A stretch of DNA of 64,000 bases, taken from Anisus vortex (Eukaryota > Mollusca > Gastropoda > Planorbidae). The stretch lies in contig OX421494.1 of NCBI GenBank assembly GCA_949126835.1, positions 25,380,185 through 25,444,184 of the forward strand, written 5' to 3'. Of this stretch, positions 1 to 10,924 are shown in pieces. Made by a program: the position numbers and the translations under genes. The notes under the pieces were generated by a model, which saw only the letters and a list, made by a program, of their open reading frames with translations, was not told where the DNA came from and did not search any database. How positions within the stretch are numbered: the first letter of the stretch is position 1; each line of letters opens with the position of its first letter.

Positions 1-547
1 AATAGTCGAAACGTAAAAATTAGATTAAAACATTCATTAAACCGAAATATCAAAGACGTTTACTCAAATTAAATTGAATAGAACAATATTTTTTAAAAGG
101 TATAGATCTAATAATGCAAACGCTAACAATATTTACAAATGAGTTTACTCCTTTTCGCCAGCCCTATATTTATATGGTGATGTGTATACAATTAGGGATA
201 CAGTGGTGATTGAGAGAGTCATCTCGGTTCGCGCTATCACTATCATTTTAGAGACGTGGGGTTCTAGTTCGAGTCTGGCGATTTTGGGTAGAGGGGTGTG
301 TGACAAAGACGAGATGACCTATAGGAGAACTTCGTCAAGTGCGTATGAGGGCAGGTTGATCGTGATTGTGATATAAATCAAAAGATAAGGCCGACGTTTA
401 CTCGCCAGATTAGAGACGTGTATAAACATGATATAAATATGTCGGGATTACAACAAAGATGACAGATAGAGAGTGACAGTGGATGTCTAGGGATAGACAA
501 GAGATAGAGATGAGACATTGACACAGATCATTCCAGCTACATTACTG
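1..547. other. Unassigned AT-rich sequence
   Basis: I see no supported gene or repeat here. A 64-codon frame at 182-376 on the plus strand has no recognisable motif and is of a length expected by chance. Confidence 0.5.
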
Positions 548-950
548 ATACAAGTATTTGTGACAGGTATCCGACACACGTATTTGTAGACAGATATCCG
601 ACACACGTAGTTGTAGACAGGTGTCCGACACTCGTATTTGTACACTGGTATCCGACACACGTATTTGTACACAGGTATCCGACACACGTATTTGTAGACA
701 TGTATCCGACACACGTATTTGTAGACAGGTATCCGACTCACGTATATGTAGACAGGTATCCGACACACGTATTTGTACACAGGTATCCGACACACGTATT
801 TGTAGACAGGTATCCGACACACGTATTTGTAGACATGTATCCGACACACGTATTTGTAGACAGATATCCGACACACGTATTTGCAGACAGGTATCCGTCA
901 CAGGTATTTGCAGACAGGTATCCGGCACACGTATTTGCAGACAGGCATCC
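548..950. repeat. 27-bp minisatellite, about 15 copies
   Basis: A 27-bp unit containing GGTATCCGACACACGTATTT recurs about 15 times with point variants such as GTAGACAG versus GTACACAG. Because 27 is a multiple of three and the unit has few stop codons, long frames run through it in two frames on each strand, giving 9-residue peptide repeats (for example VSDTRICRQ on plus and CLQIRVSDT on minus). Open frames on both strands are better explained by the repeat than by a gene. Confidence 0.95.
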
Positions 951-1507
951 AGTAAATCATCCAATAAACTGAAAATTTTCAACTGTTACACCGCCAGTGG
1001 GTGTTTATTTGGAACCAGAGGATGAGTGTAACTACAGACTACAGTGTATTATGACTAATTGTTAAGTCCTCACTACTCACCAGCGCCCTCGTGTGACACA
1101 CGATACACAAAACAACACCTCTACTCAGTCCCATTTAGCAAGTCGCCGTAACAAGGGTAACTTGTAATTGTAAAAACATTTCATGTGCTGACAGTTTTAT
1201 GATGGGAGTCAAGAATAACAATAACAGTAACGTCAGGGATTAAACACACAAACAAGAGCGAGATCCAAATAGGACAAGGTAAGAGCAGGGTCGCAGTTCT
1301 TGCCGGGGCTTCGTTGAGGGGGGGGGACGCGATAAAATGGTGATGAATATCGGGGGGGGGGGCGATGAGCTAGTACTGAGTAGCTTTAGCTTTTTAAAAA
1401 AAATTACGGTACATAAATCTGACGCGCACAGATTCTTGGATACGAAACAAATTAAATCAAGTTTAATTATTACCTGCTTCATCACGATTATAATATGCGA
1501 AATGGGT
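951..1507. other. Unassigned sequence with G runs
   Basis: No gene is supported. Two G runs lie at about 1319-1325 and 1352-1361. The flanking frames on both strands are short and without motifs. Confidence 0.4.
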
Positions 1508-1736
1508 GTGACAAAGGGAACTTAGCCCCGTGGACCAAGTTGATACCCACAGGGCCGGAGAAGCAGCGTTCACGGCATACAAAAGGATATGTGGCCACCA
1601 CTAAACCCCACATAAAATGTCCCCCATCACTCGCCATCAGAGCTAGGTAGATGCAGGGACATTCCCAAAGACCTGGGAACAAATTCTAGCCCTTCACCAG
1701 GATTCGACCCTGGAACTTGTGGTAAGCCAATCGTTA
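1508..1736 (-). mobile_element. tRNA-derived SINE (family B), minus strand
   Basis: Read on the minus strand, this block has a B-box-like GGGTCGAATCCTGG followed by GTGAAGGGCTAGAATTTGTT and a body ending near GTGAACGCTGCTTC. The same order of blocks recurs at 16670-16885 and 21514-21745, and in part at 10033-10190. tRNA-derived SINEs carry an internal pol III promoter (A and B boxes) and depend on LINE proteins to move. The A box is poorly preserved here, so the copy is probably old. Confidence 0.65.
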
Positions 1737-2505
1737 AAAAAAAAATGCACAATGTTTGGTCCCATCTAGTGGAACTAAATTCTTCACACGGCACAAATGA
1801 CAAGTCTTAATGAGGTGTGACCTTTTCAAATGGAAGAGATCATGAACTTCCGGTGACATTTCCCGCCATTTTCGTAAAAAAACAACAACATGCTTTTGGT
1901 GGTGTTTGACAAGTGATTTCAATCTCGACGGCCAGTTCTGGTCTTTTAGAATTAAACAAAGGCTACAAGATTACTTATGAGGAATCCGTTTTTAACATCA
2001 AAAGTTTGTAGGCGATAATTAATACTTAAAGTATTAATCGCGTTAGGTTAAGTTTAGCTTTGTTTATAAAATAAATTATTCAAGAGTTGCGCCCTTGGTT
2101 ATTAAAAAAAAACACAATGCGTAGATTTATAAAAACAAAAACAAAAACGAAAATTATTTTGCATCAAGCAATTAGTTTGTGATTATAAATAGGTGATTCT
2201 TCACAGTCCATTGTTTTCTTTTGGCAACATCTTTTGGGAATGAAATAAAATTCAATCTCTCACATCTTTTCGTACAAGCATATTTATCTATGGTAAGCTT
2301 ACAACCAGTAACGCAACACACATCCATTTTCTTTGAATTAAATGATCGAATAGGGACGGAAATGTTTTTTTCTTCGACCTTTTATGCAGGCATAATCGTT
2401 AAGATTTGCAATGACTAAAAAATGTTGCACACCCCCTTGTAACAATTAGCGTGTATATTTTGATCTCTTTTAACGTGCAAGTCATGATTGGCGCTACTAA
2501 ATAAA
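1737..2505. other. Unassigned AT-rich sequence
   Basis: No gene or repeat family is recognised. Frames are short and rich in codons expected from AT-rich noncoding DNA. Confidence 0.4.
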
Positions 2506-4003
2506 AACAAGAAAACCGTAAAAACGAAGTTTTTATTATACTCCCTTTATTTGCAAACTAAGTTTACCATCAGGTAATGAAATAATTTAGAAGAAATATT
2601 TTTGTTTAGTCTTCTTAGGTAGGGCCTATTGGATATTATTGGCTCACAACAAAACTAAAAACTAAGTTAACCATCATGTAATTAAATAATTGATTGACTA
2701 CTGCAAATGAAACGTACAGAAAAAATATCTGTGTCGCAAATCTCAAAAATATCTCCTTACTCCGTATGAATTGTTCTAAAAATAATCGTAGCGCATAATT
2801 TTTTGTTCTTGCTTTGCGCCGAAAAACTATAAAAAGTTGCACAGGCATTTTTAACGCGAAATTAAAATATTTCTTATACTTTCCTTTTAAGAAATGAATA
2901 TTGTCATAAGTGTAGTATTATTAAGTTGTTTAAACTGAAAATTTGATAGGATGTATTTGTTGCAATCCATTTTAGAATTAACATGGATTTATGTATTTTT
3001 AACAACACGGCCAAAAACCCGAGATAATTGACTCTTAAAGTTGAGCGTGAGAAACTTGTTTGGACGGACTTAAATCCTTTCAGTCGAGAGACAGTTTTAA
3101 TGGGAATGGTAATTAACCAAGATGTTTTGCTTGGACTGGCGATATATATCGAAGTTGGAGGCAAGTTGAAATTCTTGACCCTGGGAAACAGTCCAAGAGG
3201 GGTTAAATAACCATTGATAAATGGGCGTCTCGTAGTATACATTTCTGGCATGGGACAAGAGGGGAGTAATAACTCAAGAGTAGTTGAATACACCGTTGGA
3301 GGTCCCGCGGCCCAGAGTCAGGTGAGGTCAGACTCCACCCCTATTCTATTCCCCCCTTTCCCCAACAGACCACTGGCAACGCAGGGTAACTGGATATGGT
3401 CCATTGTTCGCAGATGTTTCTGGCAAGCCTAAGAAACTGAAAATTTGGGAGGATAAATAGTCAGACAAGCGAGAGCTAGAGGAGAGAGCGGACAGTAGCT
3501 AAGCAGAGACAGTCGCTAGATACACAGAGAGTCGAAGTAGGTCTCACATACACAGTTGACAGTTCGGAGTTACTTGATAGTGAGCATTTAAGTTAGCCGA
3601 CTACACTGTACTCGATCGACTCTCATCTACCTCTATTTGTATATATTGGATGTATGTAACCTTTGATATACATATAGAAACTTCTTGTCAATAAACGTTG
3701 TAGAACTGTTGCATTTCGTCAATCCTTTTTGCTGAGATAGCTACTAATATAAATATAGGTTTGAAAGTCGTCTCTCTTCATATCCTAAGACAACGACCTC
3801 ACAAAAGCCCGATAAGCGTACGCACAATCTGCACATAATCAGAGCCGCCCCTTCAGCGTGTGACAGTATTGTTAGGCGCCCCAAATCTGCTGTCCAAATA
3901 TCAGCTCGATCGGACCACGGGAAGTGGTCGAAAAATCGAAGCCAATTTTTGCTCCCACGACGATTGCAGACGGACAGAAAATGCAACTTAAAAAAAAGGG
4001 AGT
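2506..4003. repeat. Duplicated TIR-like element, copy A, split by an insertion
   Basis: A 34-bp leader (2506-2539) is followed by ACTCCCTTTATTT and the copy ends with AAAAAAAGGGAGT at 4003, an inverted pair typical of a DNA-transposon terminus. Blocks 2665-2956 and 3869-4003 align closely with the continuous copy B at 4038-4485. Between them lie about 912 bp absent from copy B. The identical 34-bp leader precedes both copies, so the arrangement looks like a tandem duplication of leader plus element, not two independent insertions. Confidence 0.7.
2957..3868. other. 912-bp insertion within copy A, possibly LTR-like
   Basis: This block is missing from copy B, where the flanking sequence GGATGTA joins directly to TTGTTAGGCG. 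Within it, about 3300-3720 is less AT-rich, contains a TATA-like ATAAATAG near 3454 and a polyadenylation-type AATAAA at 3690-3695. That order could suit a solo LTR, but I find no TG/CA termini or clear target duplication, so the class stays open. Loss of the block from copy B is the alternative. Confidence 0.3.
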
Positions 4004-4037
4004 AACAAGAAAACCGTAAAAACGAAGTTTTTATTAT

Positions 4038-4485
4038 ACTCCCTTTATTTGCAAACTAAGTTTACCATCATGTAATTAAATAATTGATTGACTACTGCAA
4101 ATGAAACGTACAGAAAAAATATCTGTGTCGCAAATCTCAAAAATATCTCCTTACTCCGTATGAATTGTTCTAAAAATAATCGTAGCGCATAATTTGTTTT
4201 TTCTAGCTTTGCGCCGAAAAACTATAAAAAGTTGCACAGGCATTTTTAACGCGAAATTAAAATATTTCTTAGACTTTCCTTTAAAAAAATGAATATTGTC
4301 ATAAGTGTAGTATTATTAAGTTGTTTTAACCGAAAATTTGATAGGATGTATTGTTAGGCGCCACAAATCTGCTGTCCAAATTTCAGCTCGATCGGACCAC
4401 GGGAAGTGGTCGAAAAATCGAAGCCAATTTTTGCTCCCACGACGATTGCAGACAGACAGAAAATGCAACTTAAAATAAAGGGAGT
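4038..4485. repeat. Duplicated TIR-like element, copy B
   Basis: A 448-bp element bounded by ACTCCCTTTATTT and its inverse AAATAAAGGGAGT. It is uninterrupted and so gives the likely ancestral length of copy A. The 34-bp leader at 4004-4037 is identical to that at 2506-2539. No coding capacity is seen. Confidence 0.7.
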
Positions 4486-4929
4486 AAAAAAATTAACACA
4501 TATTCTATACATAAATAAGTAATGCTGGTTAGAGGACTTGGTCTACTTAGTGACGACGCTCGAGTGACCGAGTTTTTGTGTCAACCTTTAAAAGGGGAGC
4601 TCTATACGATATCAAAGCAACTGATAACGTCAGAAACCCAGTTTTCACAACTATATTTTCCCATGTAAACAAATACCGTTTAAAAGCAACGTCTACTGTC
4701 TACACGTTCGCCCTGTGTTAGTGGTTCATATTGGTTCTGCTATTTAGCTGTTAAGTTCCTAACCGCCCAGTAGCAAGCTTTTCAAAAAAAAAAAAAATAA
4801 AGGTTTAAAATAACATAATAAAGCTATTAAAATCACGAAACAGGTAAAAAAAAAATTTCAAGTAATGAATTAGAAAGAATGAATTTTGTGCTAGCTCTGG
4901 GGGGAATAAGAACCAGTTTAAGATCAACC

Positions 4930-4990
4930 AAAAAACGTAATAATCTTATATCTAGAAGGAACGTCTGTAAACTTATAAGCTAAGATTGCA
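4930..4990 (+). repeat. Solitary LINE/SINE 3' tail
   Basis: The stretch contains CGTAATAATCTTATATCTAG, then AAGGAACGTCTGTAAACTTA and TAAG. It matches the 3' terminus of the CR1/jockey-like LINE copies at 38411-41127 and 43316-46072 and the tail of the SINE at 10925-11122. No LINE coding sequence or clear tRNA head precedes it, so it is a very short 5'-truncated copy or a SINE remnant. Confidence 0.6.
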
Positions 4991-5159
4991 GCATGTCTAG
5001 ATCAACAATTAGCACACCGCGATGCCAACTAAAAAACGTGTTTATTGCTAAAGAGGTAAAGGGGCTTATAAAAAGAAGTGGATGATTATTGAAGATGCAG
5101 ACAAATTAATGCTTTTTTACTTTGATATTCATTTTTATTTATTTCACATACACTCAGTT

Positions 5160-5265
5160 CAGGTTTTAAAAACCGGTAGACTCAAGGTGGTCTGTCTGTC
5201 TATCTATTCGTCTATCTATTTGACTAGGCCTATCTAAGCCTATCTATCTATCTATCGATGTTTAT
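5160..5265. repeat. Degenerate TCTA microsatellite
   Basis: Interrupted CTAT/TCTA repeats lie around 5196-5260, with two TAGGCCTA or AAGCCTA variants embedded. No coding role is suggested. Confidence 0.6.
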
Positions 5266-5349
5266 GCATTGATAAATAATGATATAGAGAAATGTAGATA
5301 GATGAAAGACAAATATGAAGACGCAGTCTTGCATTATGATAAGGGTTTA

Positions 5350-5545
5350 AATGGAGTTAAGTTGTTATTTTTCCTGGTTTGTTCAGATAACCCGACCCAG
5401 TCCCGGATGCCACTCTGTCACTCAAGAAGAAAGAGAACATTTATGAATTTGACATTTCATATGGAACAAGAAAGTTTTTTTTATCCATATGTTCCCCTGA
5501 GTATTTTACTAGACTACTGTGTTCTAAGTTATAATTAAATGCATT
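5350..5545 (-). pseudogene. Decayed 3' coding end of CR1/jockey-like LINE
   Basis: On the minus strand a decayed frame reads KKNFLVPYEMSNS, matching the C-terminal NTFLVPYARTNA of the LINE protein encoded at 38490-41240. The plus-strand DNA also preserves CCTGGTTTGTTCAG as in that family. It is truncated on both sides and disrupted, so it is a fossil fragment. Confidence 0.5.
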
Positions 5546-5560
5546 AGGTATATAAATAGC

Positions 5561-6511
5561 TTGATGGGTTATTTTTACTATGCTGCTTTTTAATGTTATT
5601 TCCTTAAAATTATTTCTAAATATAATAACTGAACTCGTGTTGTTACACTTGCCAGGTGAATATATTATAAATACAATAAGTGAACAAATGATGTTACACT
5701 TGCCAGGTGAGTATGTTGTACAATTTAAAAAAAAACTGTGATGGGTTATAGTTAGAAACTGGGGGTGGAATAGTGGAATAAACAAGCGGAGCAAATACAG
5801 TTATTAATAACAAATAATTGTTTATATAAACATTTACATAACAGAACAAAATGGTTTGCAACTAAAAATGTATAAAACATTCTAGCATAAGACGAGATAA
5901 TCTGCATAATACTTATTCACTCTAAGCAGCATATATAAGACCCGTGAATTTATTATTATGCTGAATTTTGTTGATTTTAAAACTGTTTGGATTTCAGTTC
6001 CTTTAGTGACATTGTTTATAGACAAAATGCAATATAAATAACATGGTTCTGAGAATATTGTGATCGTACTTTAACTTTAAACAATAAAATGCAAGCATAT
6101 CTCATTGTGACTACCGAATCTTTATGTTTCATTTTTGAATACAACTAGATGCTGCAGATGACTGCCCATTGAAAATCAATGAAATTTTACTGATTTCATT
6201 ACAAAAAAAAAGGAATAGGTTTCTATGTTTTCATCATTGAATTCAGCATTGAAATATTTTGTTAGGAATAATTAAACAACTTCAAATGATCCAAAGGGGC
6301 AAAGTGACTCATTCAATGGTGAAGGGCTCACAAATGATTTCGTTACTAATGAAAAAAGATATTCGTTTTTAATATGAGATAGTAATCCTAGTCTCTATGT
6401 AAAACATTATTTAATGTCCCAATTTTTACAATCTATATTAAATGATACGAACTGTAAAGAATGAAAATGAAAAATGTGGAGATATTAATGATATACATAT
6501 TTAATCAAATG
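5561..6511. other. Unassigned AT-rich sequence
   Basis: No gene, TIR pair or known repeat is recognised. A direct repeat of TGTTACACTTGCCAGGTGA occurs at about 5640 and 5693. Confidence 0.4.
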
Positions 6512-6734
6512 CAGGGGTGAAGCCACAGGGGGTGGGGGCTGAGGGGAACTAAGCCCCCCCCCCCCCTCCAAATAAAAAAAAATTGTTTCAACATTTTTTA
6601 AAAACCTTAATTCGCTAAATACTTGGTAAATATTTTTCACGCGAAAGTGCAGCCCTCCTTGGAATTTGGTTAATGTTTGTCAAGCGAAAGTTCAGCACTC
6701 TCCCCCCTGGAAAAAAATTATGGCTTCGGCCCTG
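6512..6734. mobile_element. Short TIR element, hAT-like termini
   Basis: The left end CAGGGGTGAAGCCACAGG and the inverted right end CAGGGCCGAAGCCATAA form an imperfect terminal inverted repeat around 223 bp of noncoding DNA with a C run. The CAGGG start is common in hAT elements. Flanking octamers do not match, so a target duplication is not supported. Confidence 0.45.
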
Positions 6735-7489
6735 AATTCCATGAATTCAAATTTTAATGTCCAGTCAATTGTATACTATTTTCAGATCTATTTAGAACGA
6801 CTTTTGCCACCATAACGTTGAAGGGAAGATGAGAAGTTACCAAAAGCTTTGGTACAGTACACAGTTTAAGCATCACCGTAAATTCTAATCCAATGTGGAA
6901 GTTTCCAGTCATTAATTATTAAACTTTTAATAACCAATAGCATACAGTTATGCTTAACATACAACGAGAGAGACAAGAAATATTTTCAAACCAAACATAA
7001 TTTATAGAAATGAAAACTGTCATTTTTTTTAATGGGTATAACAGCTAGTACCTAATGAAATAAACGGCAAAGCGCAAAATATAAAGAGAGATTAAGATAA
7101 AGTCATAAAGTGCAATTTAAGAAAAATAATATTTCAATACTTTTAGCACTCATAAAACGTATTGTATTTTCTAAGCACCGCCAAGAAGAGAAACTAGATC
7201 TAGACTAGTACAAACTGGTAGCGGTTTTGAATTCAACATGCTGGAAGGGAAACATTCATTTTAATTTTCAAGGAGGAAGAGGTCACATGCCCCTCCCCCA
7301 ATCAACCCAAAACTCTTCTAGAAAATGCAAATTCTAAAGTGGAAGATTTTTTTCAAAAATTGTTTAATTTCAGGCATAAATATTTAATTCAGACAACTTT
7401 TTACGTTTCAACTAAGCTTATATATTATATGTTTTTTTTTTTGTTCATTAACTTATGGTAAAACTGTGTAGGCTACCACTTCAGAATTG

Positions 7490-7607
7490 GCCTGTTTTGC
7501 CCCTACTTTCCCCCACCTTGCGCTATTTGTAACTTCTTCCCTCCTCCTGCACTCCTACCTTGCCCAATCCCCCCCCCCCCCAGATTGCAATCCATACTAC
7601 GCCACTG
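7490..7607 (-). repeat. Terminal fragment of CAGTGGCGTAG element
   Basis: Read on the minus strand it begins CAGTGGCGTAGTATGG, passes a run of G and contains ATAGCGCAAGGTGGGGG. The same start and the same TGCAAGGTGGGG motif occur at 8552-8816, so both are copies of one nonautonomous family. Confidence 0.45.
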
Positions 7608-7868
7608 CAAATCAATCATAAGTACCCTTCTTATGTATCTTAACCATTGAACATAAACTGTTGGGGGGGGGGGTATAGATTGACCTAAGAAAGTTCTGGA
7701 GTCAAATGCATAAGAAGCCACGTCGGTAATTTCATCCTTCTCACAGGTATCAAGTCTTACATTTCCCACCGTGCAACTACACTTGTAAACATCCGCTGTT
7801 ACAGTAGTCAAACTTGTTCAATTATTCATCCGCACTTTGCGTTTACACATTTTTTTTAAACCTTAGTA

Positions 7869-8429
7869 TAGAGCGTTCTTAGTGGGCGTGGATTAGGTTT
7901 TTAGTGACGTATTTGTGTAAATAAAGAACCCAATTGAGGTACAAATGTAACGTGGTGAAAGTGAAGTAGTTCTTTATCATGCAAAATTCACATCTGAATA
8001 TTGGCTATCCTACTCAAAAATAAGGAGGTAAATAGTAGTAATGTAGATTAATTGATTAATGTGATTAGGCTAGTGCCGGCTAGACCTATTTACACTTTCA
8101 ATTTCACTTTATAGGCCTACACTTTTAATGTTTCGTAGGCTAGGCTACGATGTCAAGTGATATTGTTGGTGAATAGGCTATCTAGTCAAGTCACTATTAG
8201 GCTCACATCGTCTATGATCTATGTCTATGATAATAATAAAATAGCCTATTTTATTTAACATACATAATACAGCTTGAATCTTAATAAGACTTAAAACACA
8301 ACACATCATTTAAAAAAAGCTCGAGCCTATATGAAACTTTATTAATACAGCGGCCATTATTACGTGTACACCATTACAGAAAGTAAACACAAATCACGTG
8401 CTTTTTGTCACGTGATTGCAAACGCCCTA
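7869..8429. mobile_element. Nonautonomous TA-insertion element, copy 1
   Basis: The 561-bp block starts TAGAGCGTTCTTAGTGGGCG and ends, inverted, TAGGGCGTTTGCAATCACGTG. The same element lies in opposite orientation at 54414-54955, sharing internal blocks such as AGTAGGATAGC, CACATCTGAATATTGGCTAT and GCACGTGAT. It is preceded by TA, but the right flank reads TT. With the TA/TA flanks of copy 2, a Tc1/mariner-type insertion is plausible. It has no transposase reading frame. Confidence 0.65.
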
Positions 8430-8551
8430 TTCTATTATATTATACAGTCTTTAACTTTAACCAAATAAAACAAAAAAACGCGTGGGTCGAAGATTAGCTC
8501 AACATTGCCGGGAAATAATAAGTAACAAGCGAAACTTAGTTTTACATGCAT

Positions 8552-8816
8552 CAGTGGCGTAGTTCTATTTCGCGTGTGGGGGGATGAGGGAGAAAAAATA
8601 GTGCAAGGTTTGGGGGGGGGTGGGGTAAACAAATAATGCAAGGTTAGAGAAAAGTGGGGGGGGGGTAATTGCAAGGGGGACGACAAATTTGGCATGGGGG
8701 GGGGGGCAGTGCGAGGTGAGGGACAAATATTAGTTCAAGGTGAATAGGGGCGGTAATTGCAAGGTGGGGAGGTGGGGGGGGGACAATTAGTGCAAGCTGG
8801 GGGGGGGGGGGGGTGA
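8552..8816 (+). repeat. G-rich element with repeated TGCAAGGT motifs
   Basis: After CAGTGGCGTAGTTCTA comes a purine-rich strand with at least six runs of 8 to 14 G, separated by degenerate units around AGTGCAAGGT. Reading frames through it on the minus strand are proline-rich by composition only. The spacing of G runs would allow G-quadruplexes on the plus strand. Confidence 0.7.
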
Positions 8817-8826
8817 GACGTAGCCC

Positions 8827-8961
8827 GGCCGATCGTGATGACACCGATAGTCTGGAGATGGAGGTTTATCGTGGCTGGGGATTTCAATGCGCACTCTCCG
8901 GCCTGGGGCTATGCTATATACAACTCTGGACACGTGGTTGAGGAGCTATGCAATAACTCTA
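8827..8961 (+). pseudogene. Non-LTR retrotransposon endonuclease fragment
   Basis: One frame reads RFIVAGDFNAHSPAWGYAIY followed by NSGHVVEELC. GDFNAH is the catalytic-region motif of APE-type endonucleases found in jockey, R1 and I type LINEs. The upstream residues (DDTDSLEMEVY) lie in another frame, so at least one frameshift is present. Only about 45 codons survive; it belongs to a different LINE family from those at 38-46 kb, which carry GDFNLPDINW. Confidence 0.7.
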
Positions 8962-9129
8962 CGTGTATATATATATATATATTCATATTAAAGGTATAAT
9001 AACGTGCATGCAAACAAACTTTAAAAAAAAATTACCGGTATGTGAACTCTGTAGAATTATTAACTTTTGAAAAGACATCGTTTTTGGAAGATGGTTTACT
9101 CACTTTACTGGAAACAGTTTTGAGCGGGT

Positions 9130-9396
9130 ATAGATAGATAGATTGATAGATAGATTGATAGATTGATAGATTGATAGATTGATAGATTGATAGATTGATA
9201 GATAGATAGATTGATAGATAGATAGATTGATAGATAGATAGATAGATAGATTGAAAGATAGATAGATAGATATATTGATAGATTGATTGATAGATTGATG
9301 GATTGATAGATTGATAGATTGATAGATTGATAGATTGATAGATTGATAGATTGATAGATTGATAGATTGATAGATTGATAGATAGATTGATAAATT

Positions 9397-9427
<31 letters not shown>

Positions 9428-9536
9428 TGACAGATAGATTGATAGATTGATAGATAGATTGATAGATTGATAGATTGGTAGATTGATAGATTGATAGATT
9501 GATAGATTGATAGATTGATAGATAGATTGATAAATT

Positions 9537-9579
<43 letters not shown>

Positions 9580-9648
9580 TGACAGATAGATTGATAGATT
9601 GATAGATAGATTGATAGATTGATAGATTGGTAGATTGATAGATTGATA
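9130..9648. repeat. GATA/GATT microsatellite, about 520 bp
   Basis: Uninterrupted mixtures of GATA, GATT and GATAGATT units. Two overlapping minus-strand frames of 197 and 237 codons encode only INLSIYQS-type repeats and are composition artefacts. A block of about 95 bp (around 9390-9480 and 9515-9620) is duplicated with small changes, a sign of unequal exchange or slippage. Confidence 0.95.
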
Positions 9649-9650
9649 TT

Positions 9651-10032
9651 TGCGTCGGGTAAAAAAGGAAGAAATAAATGTGCTTTACACATACACAAAA
9701 ATTATGATAGTTGTATACATAGACAACATAAAATATTAATCGCAATGGAAACGAAAAGACATGATATCACGCAATTAATTAACATACACAGCCTGGCGCC
9801 GGAGAAATAGAATATATGTGAAAACGTCGAAGTTAATTTACATCAGAATTTCAAGTGCAGCTGCACACAATTAATCAATATTAGTTAATTAAGTTTTTTT
9901 AAGGCCAACATTTAAGCATTGTTTTTTTGTTGCTGTTTTTTTAATTTTTGTTTAATACTGCACATGGCCCTGGAACATGAGATACAATGTGGCATTAATG
10001 TGTCTCAATGTGGCATTAATGTGTCTATATTA
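9651..10032. other. Unassigned AT-rich sequence
   Basis: No gene or named repeat is seen. A short direct repeat GGCATTAATGTGTCT occurs twice at about 9991 and 10011. Confidence 0.4.
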
Positions 10033-10190
10033 TGGGGCACGGCGCCCTAGCCACAGCACCCTCGGGATAACCCGCTGGTGAAGGGTAGAATTTGTTCCCG
10101 TGTCTGGGAGGGTGTTTCTAAGTATACCCACCAGCTCTGACATTACTTAGGGCAAAGTAAAGGAGGCTGGCTACTGATAAAAGTTTGTTG
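10033..10190 (+). mobile_element. SINE family B, partial
   Basis: GTGAAGGGTAGAATTTGTTC follows a degenerate tRNA-like start, and CTGACATTACTTAGGGCAAA with AAAGGAGGCTGGC matches the body of the copies at 16670-16885 and 21514-21745. The 3' portion is not recognisable. Confidence 0.55.
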
Positions 10191-10924
10191 TTGAACTGCC
10201 CACTGAGGCATTAAGTTCTAGTACCGGAAACCAAGAAAAATCAAGCGTGACGCTGTGCAGCATACGGAAGCGTTATCAGTCAAGTGTCTCTACCAACTCC
10301 CACCCCCTTTCTCTTCCCCTTACGTTTGAAAATATAATTTTGCAGCTACATTCAAATTTCGTGTTTGCTTAATATGTTAGATCTAGAGGTTATTAAAGAA
10401 ATACAATTGGACATTCAAATGTTACCGGTATTGTCTTGAGTCTTGAAAAAAGTGAATTAAAAAAATTGATAAAAAAATAACTCTATTAGAGAAAAGTACT
10501 TAGTTTAGAAACTTATTATAATACTAATTTCAAGAAATGGAAATATAAAATCACTAAAAAAAAATATGTTTTAAGAACTGATTTTAGTTAGGTATGGACA
10601 TTTTGGCTTGAATCAAATGTAAATTATTACTTCTAATTAATTTTTGAATTTCGTTTGCATTTATAACCAAATTATTGTATTATTGAATCAGTCAGTCTTG
10701 AATGTCGTTTGTTTTAACGAGTGCGGCCATTTCAGAATGATCTTTCTTTGAAATGCTTTCAATAAAAAAGAACAAAACTAAATACCGAAAGATATGTTCT
10801 CACTACAGTTTTCATTGTAATAGTGTTAGTACATTTTTTCTTACTCTTTTAACATAACACATTGTAATCATTCATTTCTCCGTCATTTTGACGGGCATAA
10901 CTTATAACCACTAGAAATAGTGAA

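Noticed and set aside
182..376. 64-codon frame near the window start
   Set aside because: No motif, no splice signals, and no more than expected by chance.
548..982. Long overlapping frames in four readings
   Set aside because: They follow from a 27-bp stop-poor repeat. Frames on both strands cannot all be genes and none has flanking gene signals.
3300..3720. Solo LTR with defined boundaries
   Set aside because: TATA-like and AATAAA signals exist, but no TG...CA ends, primer site or target duplication can be shown.
7503..8844. Proline-rich minus-strand frames
   Set aside because: They come from C runs complementary to G-rich repeats.
9032..9745. Minus-strand frames of 197 and 237 codons
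   Set aside because: Both encode only isoleucine/serine/tyrosine repeats produced by GATA/GATT microsatellite sequence.
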